From positions 1 through 52,123 of the IMG/VR virus record IMGVR_UViG_3300042673_000631: a DNA stretch of 52,123 bases. The stretch is one strand, 5' to 3'. The notes under the pieces were generated by a model. It was not told the origin of the DNA. It searched no databases and saw only the letters and a list, made by a program, of their open reading frames with translations. The position numbers were made by a program, and so were the translations under genes. The stretch comes from a virus. This document shows positions 32,851 through 40,372 of this stretch, one piece after another (the first letter of the stretch is position 1; each line of letters opens with the position of its first letter).

Positions 32851-33048
32851 GTGGAAATTATCTGGGTGCCTGTCGCTGTCGCTTTAATTGGCGGTCCCGT
32901 TATGTGGTTTTTGCAAAGGTTTGATAAGCGAAACACGGAACAACATGGGTCAAACATGAAGGTTTTGGAGCGCATTGAGTCCAAGGTGGATCAGGTTGAC
33001 GAGCGGGTTTCGGGTCATATTGATTGGCATGCTCACAAGGGTAAGTAG
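32851..33048 (+). CDS. membrane-anchored coiled-coil protein (DUF2746-like)
   Basis: A 65-residue protein from GTG 32851. An N-terminal membrane segment (IIWVPVAVALIGGPVMWFL) is followed by a coiled coil (MKVLERIESKVDQVDERV) and a His-rich end. Short proteins of this shape lie after actinophage endolysins and are sometimes called holin- or DUF2746-like. Confidence 0.65.
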   Translation: MEIIWVPVAVALIGGPVMWFLQRFDKRNTEQHGSNMKVLERIESKVDQVDERVSGHIDWHAHKGK

Positions 33049-33110
33049 GGTTTTGTTACTGTGGTGATGCGAATACCACTATTGGGGTAGCGTTCACTGC
33101 GGAGGTAACG

Positions 33111-33374
33111 ATGAGCGAACTTTTGAAGAAGTTGAATCAGACTGGGACTACAAAAATTTCTCGGTGTGGCGTTGCTTTGTTAAAGGCAAATCTTGATTCT
33201 GCTGAGTGGGATCAGGTTGCCGTCATTATTGGCGAGATGCGAAACGATCGTCTAAGGGCTACGGCTCAAGGGCATACGGCTGTTTGGTTGTCCGATGTTC
33301 TCAAAGAGCATGGGCATTCAGTGTCTTGCCATACAATCCAACGACATATACGGAAGGCGTGTTCTTGTGAGTGA
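33111..33374 (+). CDS. HTH protein
   Basis: An 87-residue protein behind GGAGG. The C-terminal half (TAVWLSDVLKEHGHSVSCHT followed by IQRHIRK) fits a helix-turn-helix. The N-terminal half is helical. It precedes the phosphoesterase gene with an eight-base overlap. It could regulate this region or bind DNA during maturation; no family is certain. Confidence 0.6.
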   Translation: MSELLKKLNQTGTTKISRCGVALLKANLDSAEWDQVAVIIGEMRNDRLRATAQGHTAVWLSDVLKEHGHSVSCHTIQRHIRKACSCE

Positions 33375-34533
33375 TCTCTCTGAAGCGTTAAACAATCCAC
33401 CAAAGCCGATGCGAGAGCGTCTCGGTGCTTTGGCTGAGTTGCTGGAGCGGTCTGGTATTGATATTGATGAGATTGGCAATGTTCAACGGGTCAATGTGTA
33501 TCAGGGGTTCTATAAGGATGAGAACGGTGAAGCGCATACGGTTGACATGCATGGCATCGTGTTGTCGCCTAAGTGGGGTGACGCTCCTGAATATCCTGTG
33601 GTTCAGCCTGCCGCTCCTACGGTGGTTCGCCCTGTCAAGATTCAGTCCAGTAAGCGGACGAGTAAGTTGACGGTCATTTTGCCTGATCCTCAGATTGGTT
33701 ACCGCCGTCTGGATTCTGGTGAGATGTTGACGATGCATGATGAGGATGCGATAGATGTGGCGTTGCAGATCTGTCGTTCTGTCCGTCCTGATGCCATTGT
33801 GAACTTGGGTGACTTTTTGGATCTTCCTGAGTGGTCGTCTAAGTTTTTGGTTTTGCCAGAGTTTGTGTTGACGACTCAGCCTTCGGTTGATCGTGCCCAC
33901 CTATTTTTGGCTCAACAGAGGGCTATTGCCCCTGATGCGACGATCAGTTTGTTGGCTGGTAACCATGATGATCGGTTGGGTAAGCATGTGGCTAAGAACG
34001 CTATGGCGGCTTTGCGGTTGCGTAGGGCTGGTTTGCCGAATGAGTTGCCTGTGTTGTCGCTTCAGTATTTGTTGCGGTTGGAAGAGTTGGGTGTGTCGTA
34101 TGTGTCTGGGTATCCCGCTGGTCGGATCCAGATCGCTAAAGGCGGATATGGTCAAACCCCCCTATATGCCATTCATGGTGAGAAACTAGACATCTCTAAA
34201 GTTGCCCGTGAGGAACGCCAATCGTTCGTTCAAGGGCACATTCACCGTCAAGCAATGCATGCGATGACCTATGAGGTTCGTGGCGAGCCGGAGACAGTTT
34301 TGGCTTTCTCGCCGGGTTGTCTGTGTCGGATTGATGGTGGTGTTCCCAGTACCAAGTCGGCGGTTGACGAGCGGGGTGTACCTGTGGTCAGATGGGAAGC
34401 ATGGCAACAAGGAATAGCGGTCGTGGAGGAATGCGACGATGGGTTTTATCATGTGGAAATTGTTCCTATCTTTCATGGGCGGGCTGTCTACAGAGGAAAG
34501 CAGTATGAGGCTCGTAAAGATTCTGTGGGATGA
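33367..34533 (+). CDS. calcineurin-type metallophosphoesterase
   Basis: About 388 residues from GTG 33367; the upstream extension to 33295 overlaps the HTH gene and is rejected. The metal-binding motifs appear in order: PDPQIG, NLGDFLD, LAGNHDD, YAIHGEK and QGHIHRQ. The family hydrolyses phosphodiesters; the substrate could be nucleic acid or a nucleotide. The N-terminal ~100 residues are a separate helical part. Related phosphoesterases are common in actinophages. Confidence 0.85.
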   Translation: MSDLSEALNNPPKPMRERLGALAELLERSGIDIDEIGNVQRVNVYQGFYKDENGEAHTVDMHGIVLSPKWGDAPEYPVVQPAAPTVVRPVKIQSSKRTSKLTVILPDPQIGYRRLDSGEMLTMHDEDAIDVALQICRSVRPDAIVNLGDFLDLPEWSSKFLVLPEFVLTTQPSVDRAHLFLAQQRAIAPDATISLLAGNHDDRLGKHVAKNAMAALRLRRAGLPNELPVLSLQYLLRLEELGVSYVSGYPAGRIQIAKGGYGQTPLYAIHGEKLDISKVAREERQSFVQGHIHRQAMHAMTYEVRGEPETVLAFSPGCLCRIDGGVPSTKSAVDERGVPVVRWEAWQQGIAVVEECDDGFYHVEIVPIFHGRAVYRGKQYEARKDSVG

Positions 34534-34738
34534 CGCTTATTCGTTGCCAGATGATTGGCACGATTTGCCGTTGGCTCCGCCTGAAACTCGTCCTATGACG
34601 ACGATCGGGTTTATTGTTTCGGAGTCTAAGTGGGGTATGGCTGTTGCTCATACGCATGATCCTGATGGTGAGACTTGTGCTGGTGTGATTGTGATTCCTA
34701 AAGGGATGATCCGTAAGATCACTGATTTAGTTGCGTGA
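34505..34738 (+). CDS. small hypothetical protein
   Basis: A 77-residue protein from ATG 34505, overlapping the phosphoesterase gene by 29 bases; an AGAGGAAAG site lies upstream. The middle (IGFIVSESKWGMAVAHTHD) looks like a small beta domain. Not recognised. Confidence 0.6.
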   Translation: MRLVKILWDDAYSLPDDWHDLPLAPPETRPMTTIGFIVSESKWGMAVAHTHDPDGETCAGVIVIPKGMIRKITDLVA

Positions 34739-34833
34739 CTATTACTGTTGGGAATGCGATCTTGATTGGCGGGGCGGTAAGCATTGTCCTGTGTGTGGCG
34801 GTTTGGGTGAGGAACAGGATGATTTTCCACTAA
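34735..34833 (+). CDS. very small membrane protein
   Basis: A 32-residue protein in a GTGA overlap, almost wholly a single membrane helix (ILIGGAVSIVLCVAVWV) ending RNRMIFH. Supported only by overlap and hydrophobic pattern. Confidence 0.45.
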   Translation: MTITVGNAILIGGAVSIVLCVAVWVRNRMIFH

Positions 34834-34856
34834 ATACCGCTCAACATGATGTTGAC

Positions 34857-34869
34857 TAGCATACGGTTG
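34857..34869 (+). promoter_or_regulatory. -10 element of a probably leaderless start
   Basis: TAGCAT (34857-34862), six bases (ACGGTT), then GTG 34869, with no ribosome site and 35 bases after the previous stop. It matches the layout at 2383, 30467 and 45900, and would drive the second effector cluster. Confidence 0.5.
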
Positions 34870-36488
34870 TGGATTTTGACCTGACTGAGTTAGAGAAAAA
34901 GATGTCTCCTTCGGAGGCTGGTCGTTACGCCGCTGAGATGCGATGGCGTACTCATTCTGGTGCGCCTCGGATGGCTGGGGATAACACGATTTCGTTGCCT
35001 GATCGGTTGAATCGGGCTACTGACAACATGTTGGCTAAGGGTGGCAGTGTTTCTCATTTGGGTGTTGATGAGAGTGACGCTGTTTTGCGTGGTGCGATGA
35101 TGATGGTGGAGCGCACTTTTAGTGAGGCTCGTATGAATCAGCGGGATTACGAGTTGAATGTGCATGCTCAGAAGTCGTGGAATGAGGCTCGTAAGGATCC
35201 TTCGGCGATGCTTCATGTGGTGCGTGTTGGTCGGAATATTGCGGCGGTTGCGGTTACGGTTCGTCCGAATGATGCGACGGTGGAGATTCGGCATTTGAGT
35301 TCTACTGGGGTGTTGAAGGGTGCTGGTTCGGCTTTGTTGGGGTCAATCATTAAGAAGGGTGTGAAGGGTGGGCGTACTACTTTTCGGGTTACGCCGTCTG
35401 AGGAATCTAAGTCTTTTTGGGATGAGTACGGTTTTAGTGGTGCTGTTTATGACCAGTTGGGTAATCCTGATGGGTCGCAGGATTTGGTTGTGAAGCCTGA
35501 GTGGTTGCGTGTTCTTAAGGCTATGTCAAGGTCTGAGGCGGGGAAGGTAGCGGCTCAGGCACGATGGAAGAACCATGTAAAAACAACTGATGCGACACCT
35601 GTTGCTCCGCCTGTTCAGCCGTCTACCCCTAAAAAAATTGCTACTAAGCAGGGCATCGGTCGTGCGTTGAATGATGCGGGGATTAAGAAAACTGGGTATA
35701 TTTATTCGTCCAGAATTCGTGGTTACGCTACACCGACTTCGGGTTGGGAATCTGTGGAAACTGAGAACGGTTTTAAAGTTACTTTCAAGATGGTTAGTGG
35801 TGGAGTGCGAGCGCATTATTCCCAATCTCAAGAAGTGAAAGATCGTATATCGGCTGTTAATCAAGAATATATTGATGGTCAACTGAAAAGAATGCATGAT
35901 GCTCTTAAGGCAAAAGGGTATGACACTTCGTTTGATGGTGAAACAATTTTCGTTAATAACACGAGTCCAGTTTTGGGAGTTTCTTCAAGATCTTCTAGTC
36001 CCGCCAAAATGAGGCAAATAGAGTCAGTGACAACACGGTTTACCGAAATGTCCAACAGTGTAGCCAAGGCTTTTTCTGAAGAATATATGAAAAAGGCGGG
36101 TCTAAAATTAACCGAACAAGGTTACGGTCAAAAAGAGGCTACAGAGGCTGAGTTAAAACTTGGAAAAGAAAAGAAAGACTTCCTCATAAAAATTTTGGAT
36201 GAGCAAGGCAAGAAGGCTCAAGGTGCGATAGAAAATCTTGCTCAAGGATTTATGCCTTTATCGCAAAAAGATATCTTGCAAGGTGTCCGCTCATTTTTAA
36301 AAAGCAAAGAAAAAGAAACTGTTCGGGAAATGCAAAGCAAAGGTTTAGGGTCTTCTAAAAAAGAAGATACTACCGTTGGTTCTATGGTTTATTCAACTAC
36401 GCGAGCGGTTTTAGAAAATGCACGACTGTTTATTGATTTAGCAATAGAACGAGCCACGCCTCTAGTAGAAAAACAACCGAAAGGGTAG
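34869..36488 (+). CDS. two-cargo tagged effector: GNAT-like plus unknown domain
   Basis: A 539-residue protein with two tags. Tag 1 is at residues 9-29 (EKKMSPSEAGRYAAEMRW). A GNAT-like domain follows, with a candidate acetyl-CoA loop LKGAGSALLGSIIKKG and TTFRVTPSEESKSFWDEYGF. Tag 2 is at 217-236 (KAMSRSEAGKVAAQARW). The C-terminal ~290 residues are charged and helical with no family I recognise (KIATKQGIGRALNDAGI, then long helices). The double layout parallels the 6405 protein. Start GTG 34869 is favoured by the leaderless -10. Confidence 0.65.
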   Translation: MDFDLTELEKKMSPSEAGRYAAEMRWRTHSGAPRMAGDNTISLPDRLNRATDNMLAKGGSVSHLGVDESDAVLRGAMMMVERTFSEARMNQRDYELNVHAQKSWNEARKDPSAMLHVVRVGRNIAAVAVTVRPNDATVEIRHLSSTGVLKGAGSALLGSIIKKGVKGGRTTFRVTPSEESKSFWDEYGFSGAVYDQLGNPDGSQDLVVKPEWLRVLKAMSRSEAGKVAAQARWKNHVKTTDATPVAPPVQPSTPKKIATKQGIGRALNDAGIKKTGYIYSSRIRGYATPTSGWESVETENGFKVTFKMVSGGVRAHYSQSQEVKDRISAVNQEYIDGQLKRMHDALKAKGYDTSFDGETIFVNNTSPVLGVSSRSSSPAKMRQIESVTTRFTEMSNSVAKAFSEEYMKKAGLKLTEQGYGQKEATEAELKLGKEKKDFLIKILDEQGKKAQGAIENLAQGFMPLSQKDILQGVRSFLKSKEKETVREMQSKGLGSSKKEDTTVGSMVYSTTRAVLENARLFIDLAIERATPLVEKQPKG

Positions 36489-36490
36489 TT

Positions 36491-37555
36491 ATGAATAAGT
36501 CATTGGAAACTGTGTTGAAGGCTTTGGAGCAGGACGCTTTGGCGTTTTGTTCGGAGTCGGATTGGGCGATCGTTGTTGCTGAATGCGAGAGGGCTGGGAA
36601 TGTTCGTCGTATTTCTAAGTCGGCTCAGGTGATTTTGCAGAAGGCTATGTCTCGTTCGGAGGCTGGTCGGTTTGCGGCTGAACAACGGTGGAAGAATCAT
36701 CAGAAGCGGACTGCAACATATTCTGGTGTTGAACGAAACACTACTGATGAAAGTCGTAAGTGGAAATTTAGTACCGATAAACCGAGCCATTTGGATGAGG
36801 CTTCAAATAATGCTCGTTTGGAATCGTGGACTTCCGACAGTGAAGTTCCAGATCCTTCTGGTGATGGTTATTGGACTAAAGGTGATTGGAATTCAGATGA
36901 TCCTGATTACGGTCGTCGTTATTCTGATTACGACGAACTTAGTGGTCCTGAATCAAATGATGCTGGGATTGATTATCAACTAAGCGCACAGGCTAGAGAT
37001 GCTGGTATCAGTTTCGGTCCTAGGCGGAACCCTTTTCAAGATATGGAGCCTTTTTCTGATGAAGTTTTTAATGACATTAAAAGTGGTAAAACAACACCAA
37101 TCGCCACAGGTTTTGATGAAGTAAGAAAAGGTATTGACGAGGCTTTTGCAAAAATTCTTGAAGCAGAATCTGATCCGATTAAAGTAAAGAGTGCCATGAA
37201 AGTTAAAAGGAGACTTTTAACAAATATGGCTCAGCAAGGCAAGTTGGCTCAAGAGGCTCTTGAAGAATTGGTTTCAGCAAGTGATCCTAGACAGGCAATG
37301 AAAGAATTGAAAGCCGCAGGAGCGCACCTAAGTATTGAGGCTCGTCAAGCAAGGCTAAAGCAATTTGAGCGATATGAAAAGCCAGAAGCAAGCGTTACCA
37401 TTCGGGCGGCACTTAACCTTGAAAACGCAATAGTGGAAAAACTTTATGGCATTATTAGCGAACAGGCTTATGGTGTTGGCAAAAGGCTTGGAACTTTTAG
37501 GGGCGGTAATGGTCATTTTGATGTGGGCGGTGTCATAAATCCTGACGGGTACTGA
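36491..37555 (+). CDS. tagged effector-like protein, unknown domain
   Basis: A 354-residue protein. Residues 1-50 are a helical lead; the tag is at 51-70 (KAMSRSEAGRFAAEQRWKNH). Residues ~75-190 are acidic and low in hydrophobics (DGYWTKGDWNSDDPDYG). The rest is helical with ALEELVSASDPRQAMKELKA and a glycine-rich end (GNGHFDVGGV). I recognise no enzyme motif. The start at ATG 36491 is two bases after the stop of the previous tagged gene, suggesting co-transcription. Confidence 0.6.
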   Translation: MNKSLETVLKALEQDALAFCSESDWAIVVAECERAGNVRRISKSAQVILQKAMSRSEAGRFAAEQRWKNHQKRTATYSGVERNTTDESRKWKFSTDKPSHLDEASNNARLESWTSDSEVPDPSGDGYWTKGDWNSDDPDYGRRYSDYDELSGPESNDAGIDYQLSAQARDAGISFGPRRNPFQDMEPFSDEVFNDIKSGKTTPIATGFDEVRKGIDEAFAKILEAESDPIKVKSAMKVKRRLLTNMAQQGKLAQEALEELVSASDPRQAMKELKAAGAHLSIEARQARLKQFERYEKPEASVTIRAALNLENAIVEKLYGIISEQAYGVGKRLGTFRGGNGHFDVGGVINPDGY

Positions 37556-37580
37556 CGGCTTGGCAGATATTCAATAAATT

Positions 37581-37595
37581 TTGGCAAGTTGCCAA
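37581..37595 (+). promoter_or_regulatory. perfect 15-bp palindrome before the replication operon
   Basis: TTGGCAA-G-TTGCCAA is a perfect inverted repeat. It overlaps a -35-like TTGCCA, with TAGTAT (37615-37620) about 20 bases further. It could be an operator for a regulator of the recombination/replication genes, or part of a weak terminator. Confidence 0.5.
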
Positions 37596-37646
37596 CTTTC
37601 ACACAACCATCATGTAGTATCTCGTCAAGCCTAACGAGGAGGAAAC

Positions 37647-38306
37647 ATGGCAGACATGATGAAAGACTATGTGGAGGTTGCGGAGCGCATCCGTATTTTC
37701 CGTGAGAAGTACCCTGAGGGTTCATTGCAACCAATGAATCTGGAGAAGCCTTACGAGATCGTGACGGTCGGGGAGAAGACTTTCATTGTCTATTTCGCCG
37801 CCGCGTATCGTACTCCCGACGATCAGCGACCCGGCATTGGCAGTGCTTGGGAGCCAGTTCCCGGTGCGACCAGTTTCACCAGACTGTCCGAATTAATGGT
37901 GTGTGAAACTTCGGCTTGGGGACGCGCAATCGTTGCTGTTTTGGCGGCGGATGCGAAGAAGGTCGCCACGATTGACGAGGTTCGGAATCGTTCTGAGGCT
38001 CCTGCTCGTGCAGTTGCACCAAAGCCGACCGCCAAGGTTGTTGCTCCTAAGCCGTCTGGTGATGAACCTCAGACTTGGGTTCCACCTAAGCAGGTGATTG
38101 TTGAACCATCGGAAAAGAATGAGGCAAGCATCCATGCGATTGCTGAGTTGGCAAAACAGGCAGGTATTGCTTCCAAAGAGGAAATGCGGGACTACTGTTC
38201 AATGGTGATTGACCGTGAAATTGCTTCGTCGTTGGATTTGACGGCTGAAGATCGGGTAAAGGTCATTATGGCTCTTCGTGAACTGGCGATGGATCCCAAA
38301 GAGTGA
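37647..38306 (+). CDS. single-strand annealing-like protein
   Basis: A 219-residue protein behind a strong GAGGAGG. The N-terminal ~125 residues carry a pattern seen in many phage proteins from recombination regions (YRTPDDQRPGIGSAWE, then MVCETSAWGRAIVAVL), reminiscent of Erf/Rad52-type annealing proteins. A Pro/Ala-rich linker and a helical C-terminal domain follow. It is directly upstream of the initiator, with a GTGA-type overlap. Function is inferred from pattern and context. Confidence 0.55.
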   Translation: MADMMKDYVEVAERIRIFREKYPEGSLQPMNLEKPYEIVTVGEKTFIVYFAAAYRTPDDQRPGIGSAWEPVPGATSFTRLSELMVCETSAWGRAIVAVLAADAKKVATIDEVRNRSEAPARAVAPKPTAKVVAPKPSGDEPQTWVPPKQVIVEPSEKNEASIHAIAELAKQAGIASKEEMRDYCSMVIDREIASSLDLTAEDRVKVIMALRELAMDPKE

Positions 38307-39046
38307 GTATCAGGGTCATGTCGTCCATTTGGGAACTTGACCTGCCACCATCCGAGAAGTTAGTTCTCTTGGTCATTGCGGATCATGCCGATGATGATGG
38401 TGGTAACGCGTACCCCAGTGTGGCTCGTATTGCTCGTCGGGCTTCTATTTCGGAGCGTCAAACTCAACGGGTGATCCGTCAGTTATGCGAAGACGGGTTT
38501 CTGATTGTGGAGGATCGTTTGGGTGGTGGTGTGGATTGGCGGAGTGATCGTCGCCCGAATCGGTACCAGATTATCGGGGTGACATCAGCGTCATCTCGTG
38601 GTGGTCACGGGGTGACACCTGCGCTCAACGAGGTGACACTGAGGGACTCACGAGGTGACATACAGGGCACTCACGAGGTGACACCCATGTCACCCTATAC
38701 ATCCATAGAAACATCCATAGAACCATCCATAGAAATATCTTGTGCGGAATCGCTTTGTGAACTGTTGGCGGACTCGTGGGCTTCGTTAAGTTCTGGTGTA
38801 AAAAGACCGAAGGTGACAAAGGCTTGGATTGATGAGATGGATCGGATGATGCGACTTGATGGTCGTGATGCTGGTTTGGTTGAGGAGGTTTTGAGGTGGT
38901 TGCCATCTGACAGTTTTTGGTCGGTGAATGTTGGGTCGCCTGTGAAGTTGAGGAAGCATTTTGATCGGTTGATTTTGCAGATGCGAAAGACGGATCGTAG
39001 TAGTCGGTTTTCTGGTATTGAAGAATTTCTTAAGGAGGAATTGTGA
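38303..39046 (+). CDS. replication initiator-like HTH protein
   Basis: A 247-residue protein from GTG 38303. Residues ~10-75 form a winged helix of the HTH_36/replication-initiator type (KLVLLVIADHADDDGGNAYP, RQTQRVIRQLCEDGFLIV). The middle linker (TSIETSIEPSIEIS) is encoded by tandem DNA repeats, and the C-terminal ~100 residues form a second helical domain. Internal iterons inside the gene, as in lambda O, suggest that the protein binds its own gene to open the origin. Confidence 0.75.
   Translation: MSIRVMSSIWELDLPPSEKLVLLVIADHADDDGGNAYPSVARIARRASISERQTQRVIRQLCEDGFLIVEDRLGGGVDWRSDRRPNRYQIIGVTSASSRGGHGVTPALNEVTLRDSRGDIQGTHEVTPMSPYTSIETSIEPSIEISCAESLCELLADSWASLSSGVKRPKVTKAWIDEMDRMMRLDGRDAGLVEEVLRWLPSDSFWSVNVGSPVKLRKHFDRLILQMRKTDRSSRFSGIEEFLKEEL
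38576..38734 (+). repeat. iteron cluster, candidate replication origin
   Basis: Five direct copies of G(A/G)GGTGACA start at 38576, 38609, 38630, 38652 and 38675; the last four are 21-23 bases apart, about two helical turns. An inverted TGTCACC lies at 38688-38694. Right after it, ATCCATAGAA occurs three times at 12-base intervals (38701, 38713, 38725) in A/T-rich sequence. Confidence 0.7.
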
Positions 39047-39507
39047 TTAGGACTGAGACAGCGAGCATTGTGGGTGTGTTGGTGGCTGGTTTTCCGAGTG
39101 TGAAGATGAGTCGGGAGACGGTTGAGGTTTGGCATCGTGCGTTGCATGATTTGCCGTTTGAGGATGTGAAGGTTGCTGTTGAGAAGTTGTTGATGACTTC
39201 GGAGTGGTTTCCGACGATTGCTTTGATTCGGAAAGCGACTTTGGATGCTATGGGGATGTTGCCTATGTCGGCGGATGAGGCGTGGGTTGAGATTCTGTGT
39301 GCTATCAAGGATCATGGTTTGGCTGGTTACCCTGAATTTTCGCCTCTCGTGCGTCAGGCTGTAGTGCAGGTGGGTTGGCGTGATATTTGCATGTCAACTC
39401 AACCTGAGGCGATTAGGAGGTCTTTCGTGAAGGCTTATGATGCGATCGCTTTGAAGCAGACCCATTTGGTTATGACCGCACCACTGGAGTTGACAATGGG
39501 GGGCTAG
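39043..39507 (+). CDS. helicase loader (gp39P-like)
   Basis: A 154-residue protein from GTG 39043 behind AAGGAGG. The N-terminal ~75 residues (ETVEVWHRALHDLPFEDVKV, then EWFPTIALIRKAT) match the layout of SPP1 gp39P-type loaders, which bring the replicative helicase to the origin. Context after the initiator supports it. No phage helicase gene is visible, so the partner may be the host helicase. Confidence 0.65.
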   Translation: MIRTETASIVGVLVAGFPSVKMSRETVEVWHRALHDLPFEDVKVAVEKLLMTSEWFPTIALIRKATLDAMGMLPMSADEAWVEILCAIKDHGLAGYPEFSPLVRQAVVQVGWRDICMSTQPEAIRRSFVKAYDAIALKQTHLVMTAPLELTMGG

Positions 39508-39582
39508 AAAATGTTTATCGGTGTTGAGGTGGTGTGCTGATTTTTTTGTGGCAGGATCTTGATCCGCCCAAATGGAGAGATC

Positions 39583-39714
39583 ATGTCACAAGAGCAGGTT
39601 GAAATTTTGTTGAAGTATTTGTCAAGGTTGACTCCACGGGGTCGTGAAGAGGAGAAGGAATTATTGTGGGTAATGCGCTCATTGAGGGTTACGAAAGTGT
39701 CAGCGACACGCTAA
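39583..39714 (+). CDS. very small basic protein
   Basis: A 43-residue protein from ATG 39583 with a weak GGAGAG site. It reads MSQEQVEILLKYLSRLTP, then a charged helix ending SLRVTKVSATR. It overlaps the next gene by 49 bases. Possibly a leader-type peptide or a small DNA-binding protein; support is modest. Confidence 0.4.
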   Translation: MSQEQVEILLKYLSRLTPRGREEEKELLWVMRSLRVTKVSATR

Positions 39715-39998
39715 AGTCTGCTCAACGAGAGGAGACTTTAGTGGAATTCGGAACTGTGAACATTGGTGTGAAAGCCGAAAATGAAGATGACTTGTTGAGG
39801 CAGTGCGGTTTATTGACTGACCAGATGCGAGATCATCAGTTGGCGATCAGCATGTTGAACGATCAGCGTCGGCGGATTGTTCGGCAATTGCGGTCGTTTC
39901 GTGTGCCGTATCGGAAAATTGCTAATTCGGCTGGAGTGTCGGATCAAGCGTTGTATGCAGATTTGCGTAAGCATCCAGTAGAGGAGACTGCCAAGTGA
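39666..39998 (+). CDS. HTH protein
   Basis: Up to 110 residues from GTG 39666, preceded by GAGAAGGA (GTG 39741 is an alternative). A helical middle is followed by a C-terminal helix-turn-helix resembling sigma-type region 4: RQLRSFRVPYRKIANSAGVS, then DQALYADLRKH. It likely binds DNA; regulator of replication genes or a late-gene activator are both possible. ATGA-type overlap with ssb. Confidence 0.6.
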   Translation: MGNALIEGYESVSDTLKSAQREETLVEFGTVNIGVKAENEDDLLRQCGLLTDQMRDHQLAISMLNDQRRRIVRQLRSFRVPYRKIANSAGVSDQALYADLRKHPVEETAK

Positions 39999-40372
39999 AT
40001 AATTTGACCATTGTAGGGAACATGGTTGCCCAACCTGAAGTGCGATTCACTCCGAGCGGGGTTGCTCAAGCAACTTTTCGTGTGGGTGTCAATCGTCGTT
40101 TCCAGTCCGCTGGTGAGTGGAAATCTGAAGGGACATTCTTTACCTGTGTGGCTTGGGCTGAACTGGCTGAAGCGGTCGCAAATGTGAACAAGGGTGACCG
40201 TGTAATCGTTGTCGGTCGGATGGCTTGCCGTGAGTTTGAGTCCAACGGTGAGAAGCGCAAAGTTTGGGAAATCGCCGTTGAGGATCTTGGGCATAGTTTG
40301 AAGCCTTTGAAGTCGGCTAAGGCTCCAGAACAGGCTCGTGCTGTTGAATCTGAGGCTGAACAGCCGTTCTAA
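39995..40372 (+). CDS. ssb: single-stranded DNA-binding protein
   Basis: A 125-residue OB-fold protein: NNLTIVGNMVAQPEVRFTPSG, FTCVAWAELAEAVANVNKGD and RVIVVGRM are the conserved strands. The acidic tail ends EAEQPF, similar to the bacterial SSB tip that recruits partners. It protects single strands in replication and annealing. Placed after the initiator and loader genes, it completes the replication block. Confidence 0.9.
   Translation: MNNLTIVGNMVAQPEVRFTPSGVAQATFRVGVNRRFQSAGEWKSEGTFFTCVAWAELAEAVANVNKGDRVIVVGRMACREFESNGEKRKVWEIAVEDLGHSLKPLKSAKAPEQARAVESEAEQPF

Noticed and set aside
39490-39518. Promoter TTGACA-17-GTTTAT near the loader gene end
   Set aside because: Weak -10 and the -35 lies inside coding sequence; no conserved spacer block.
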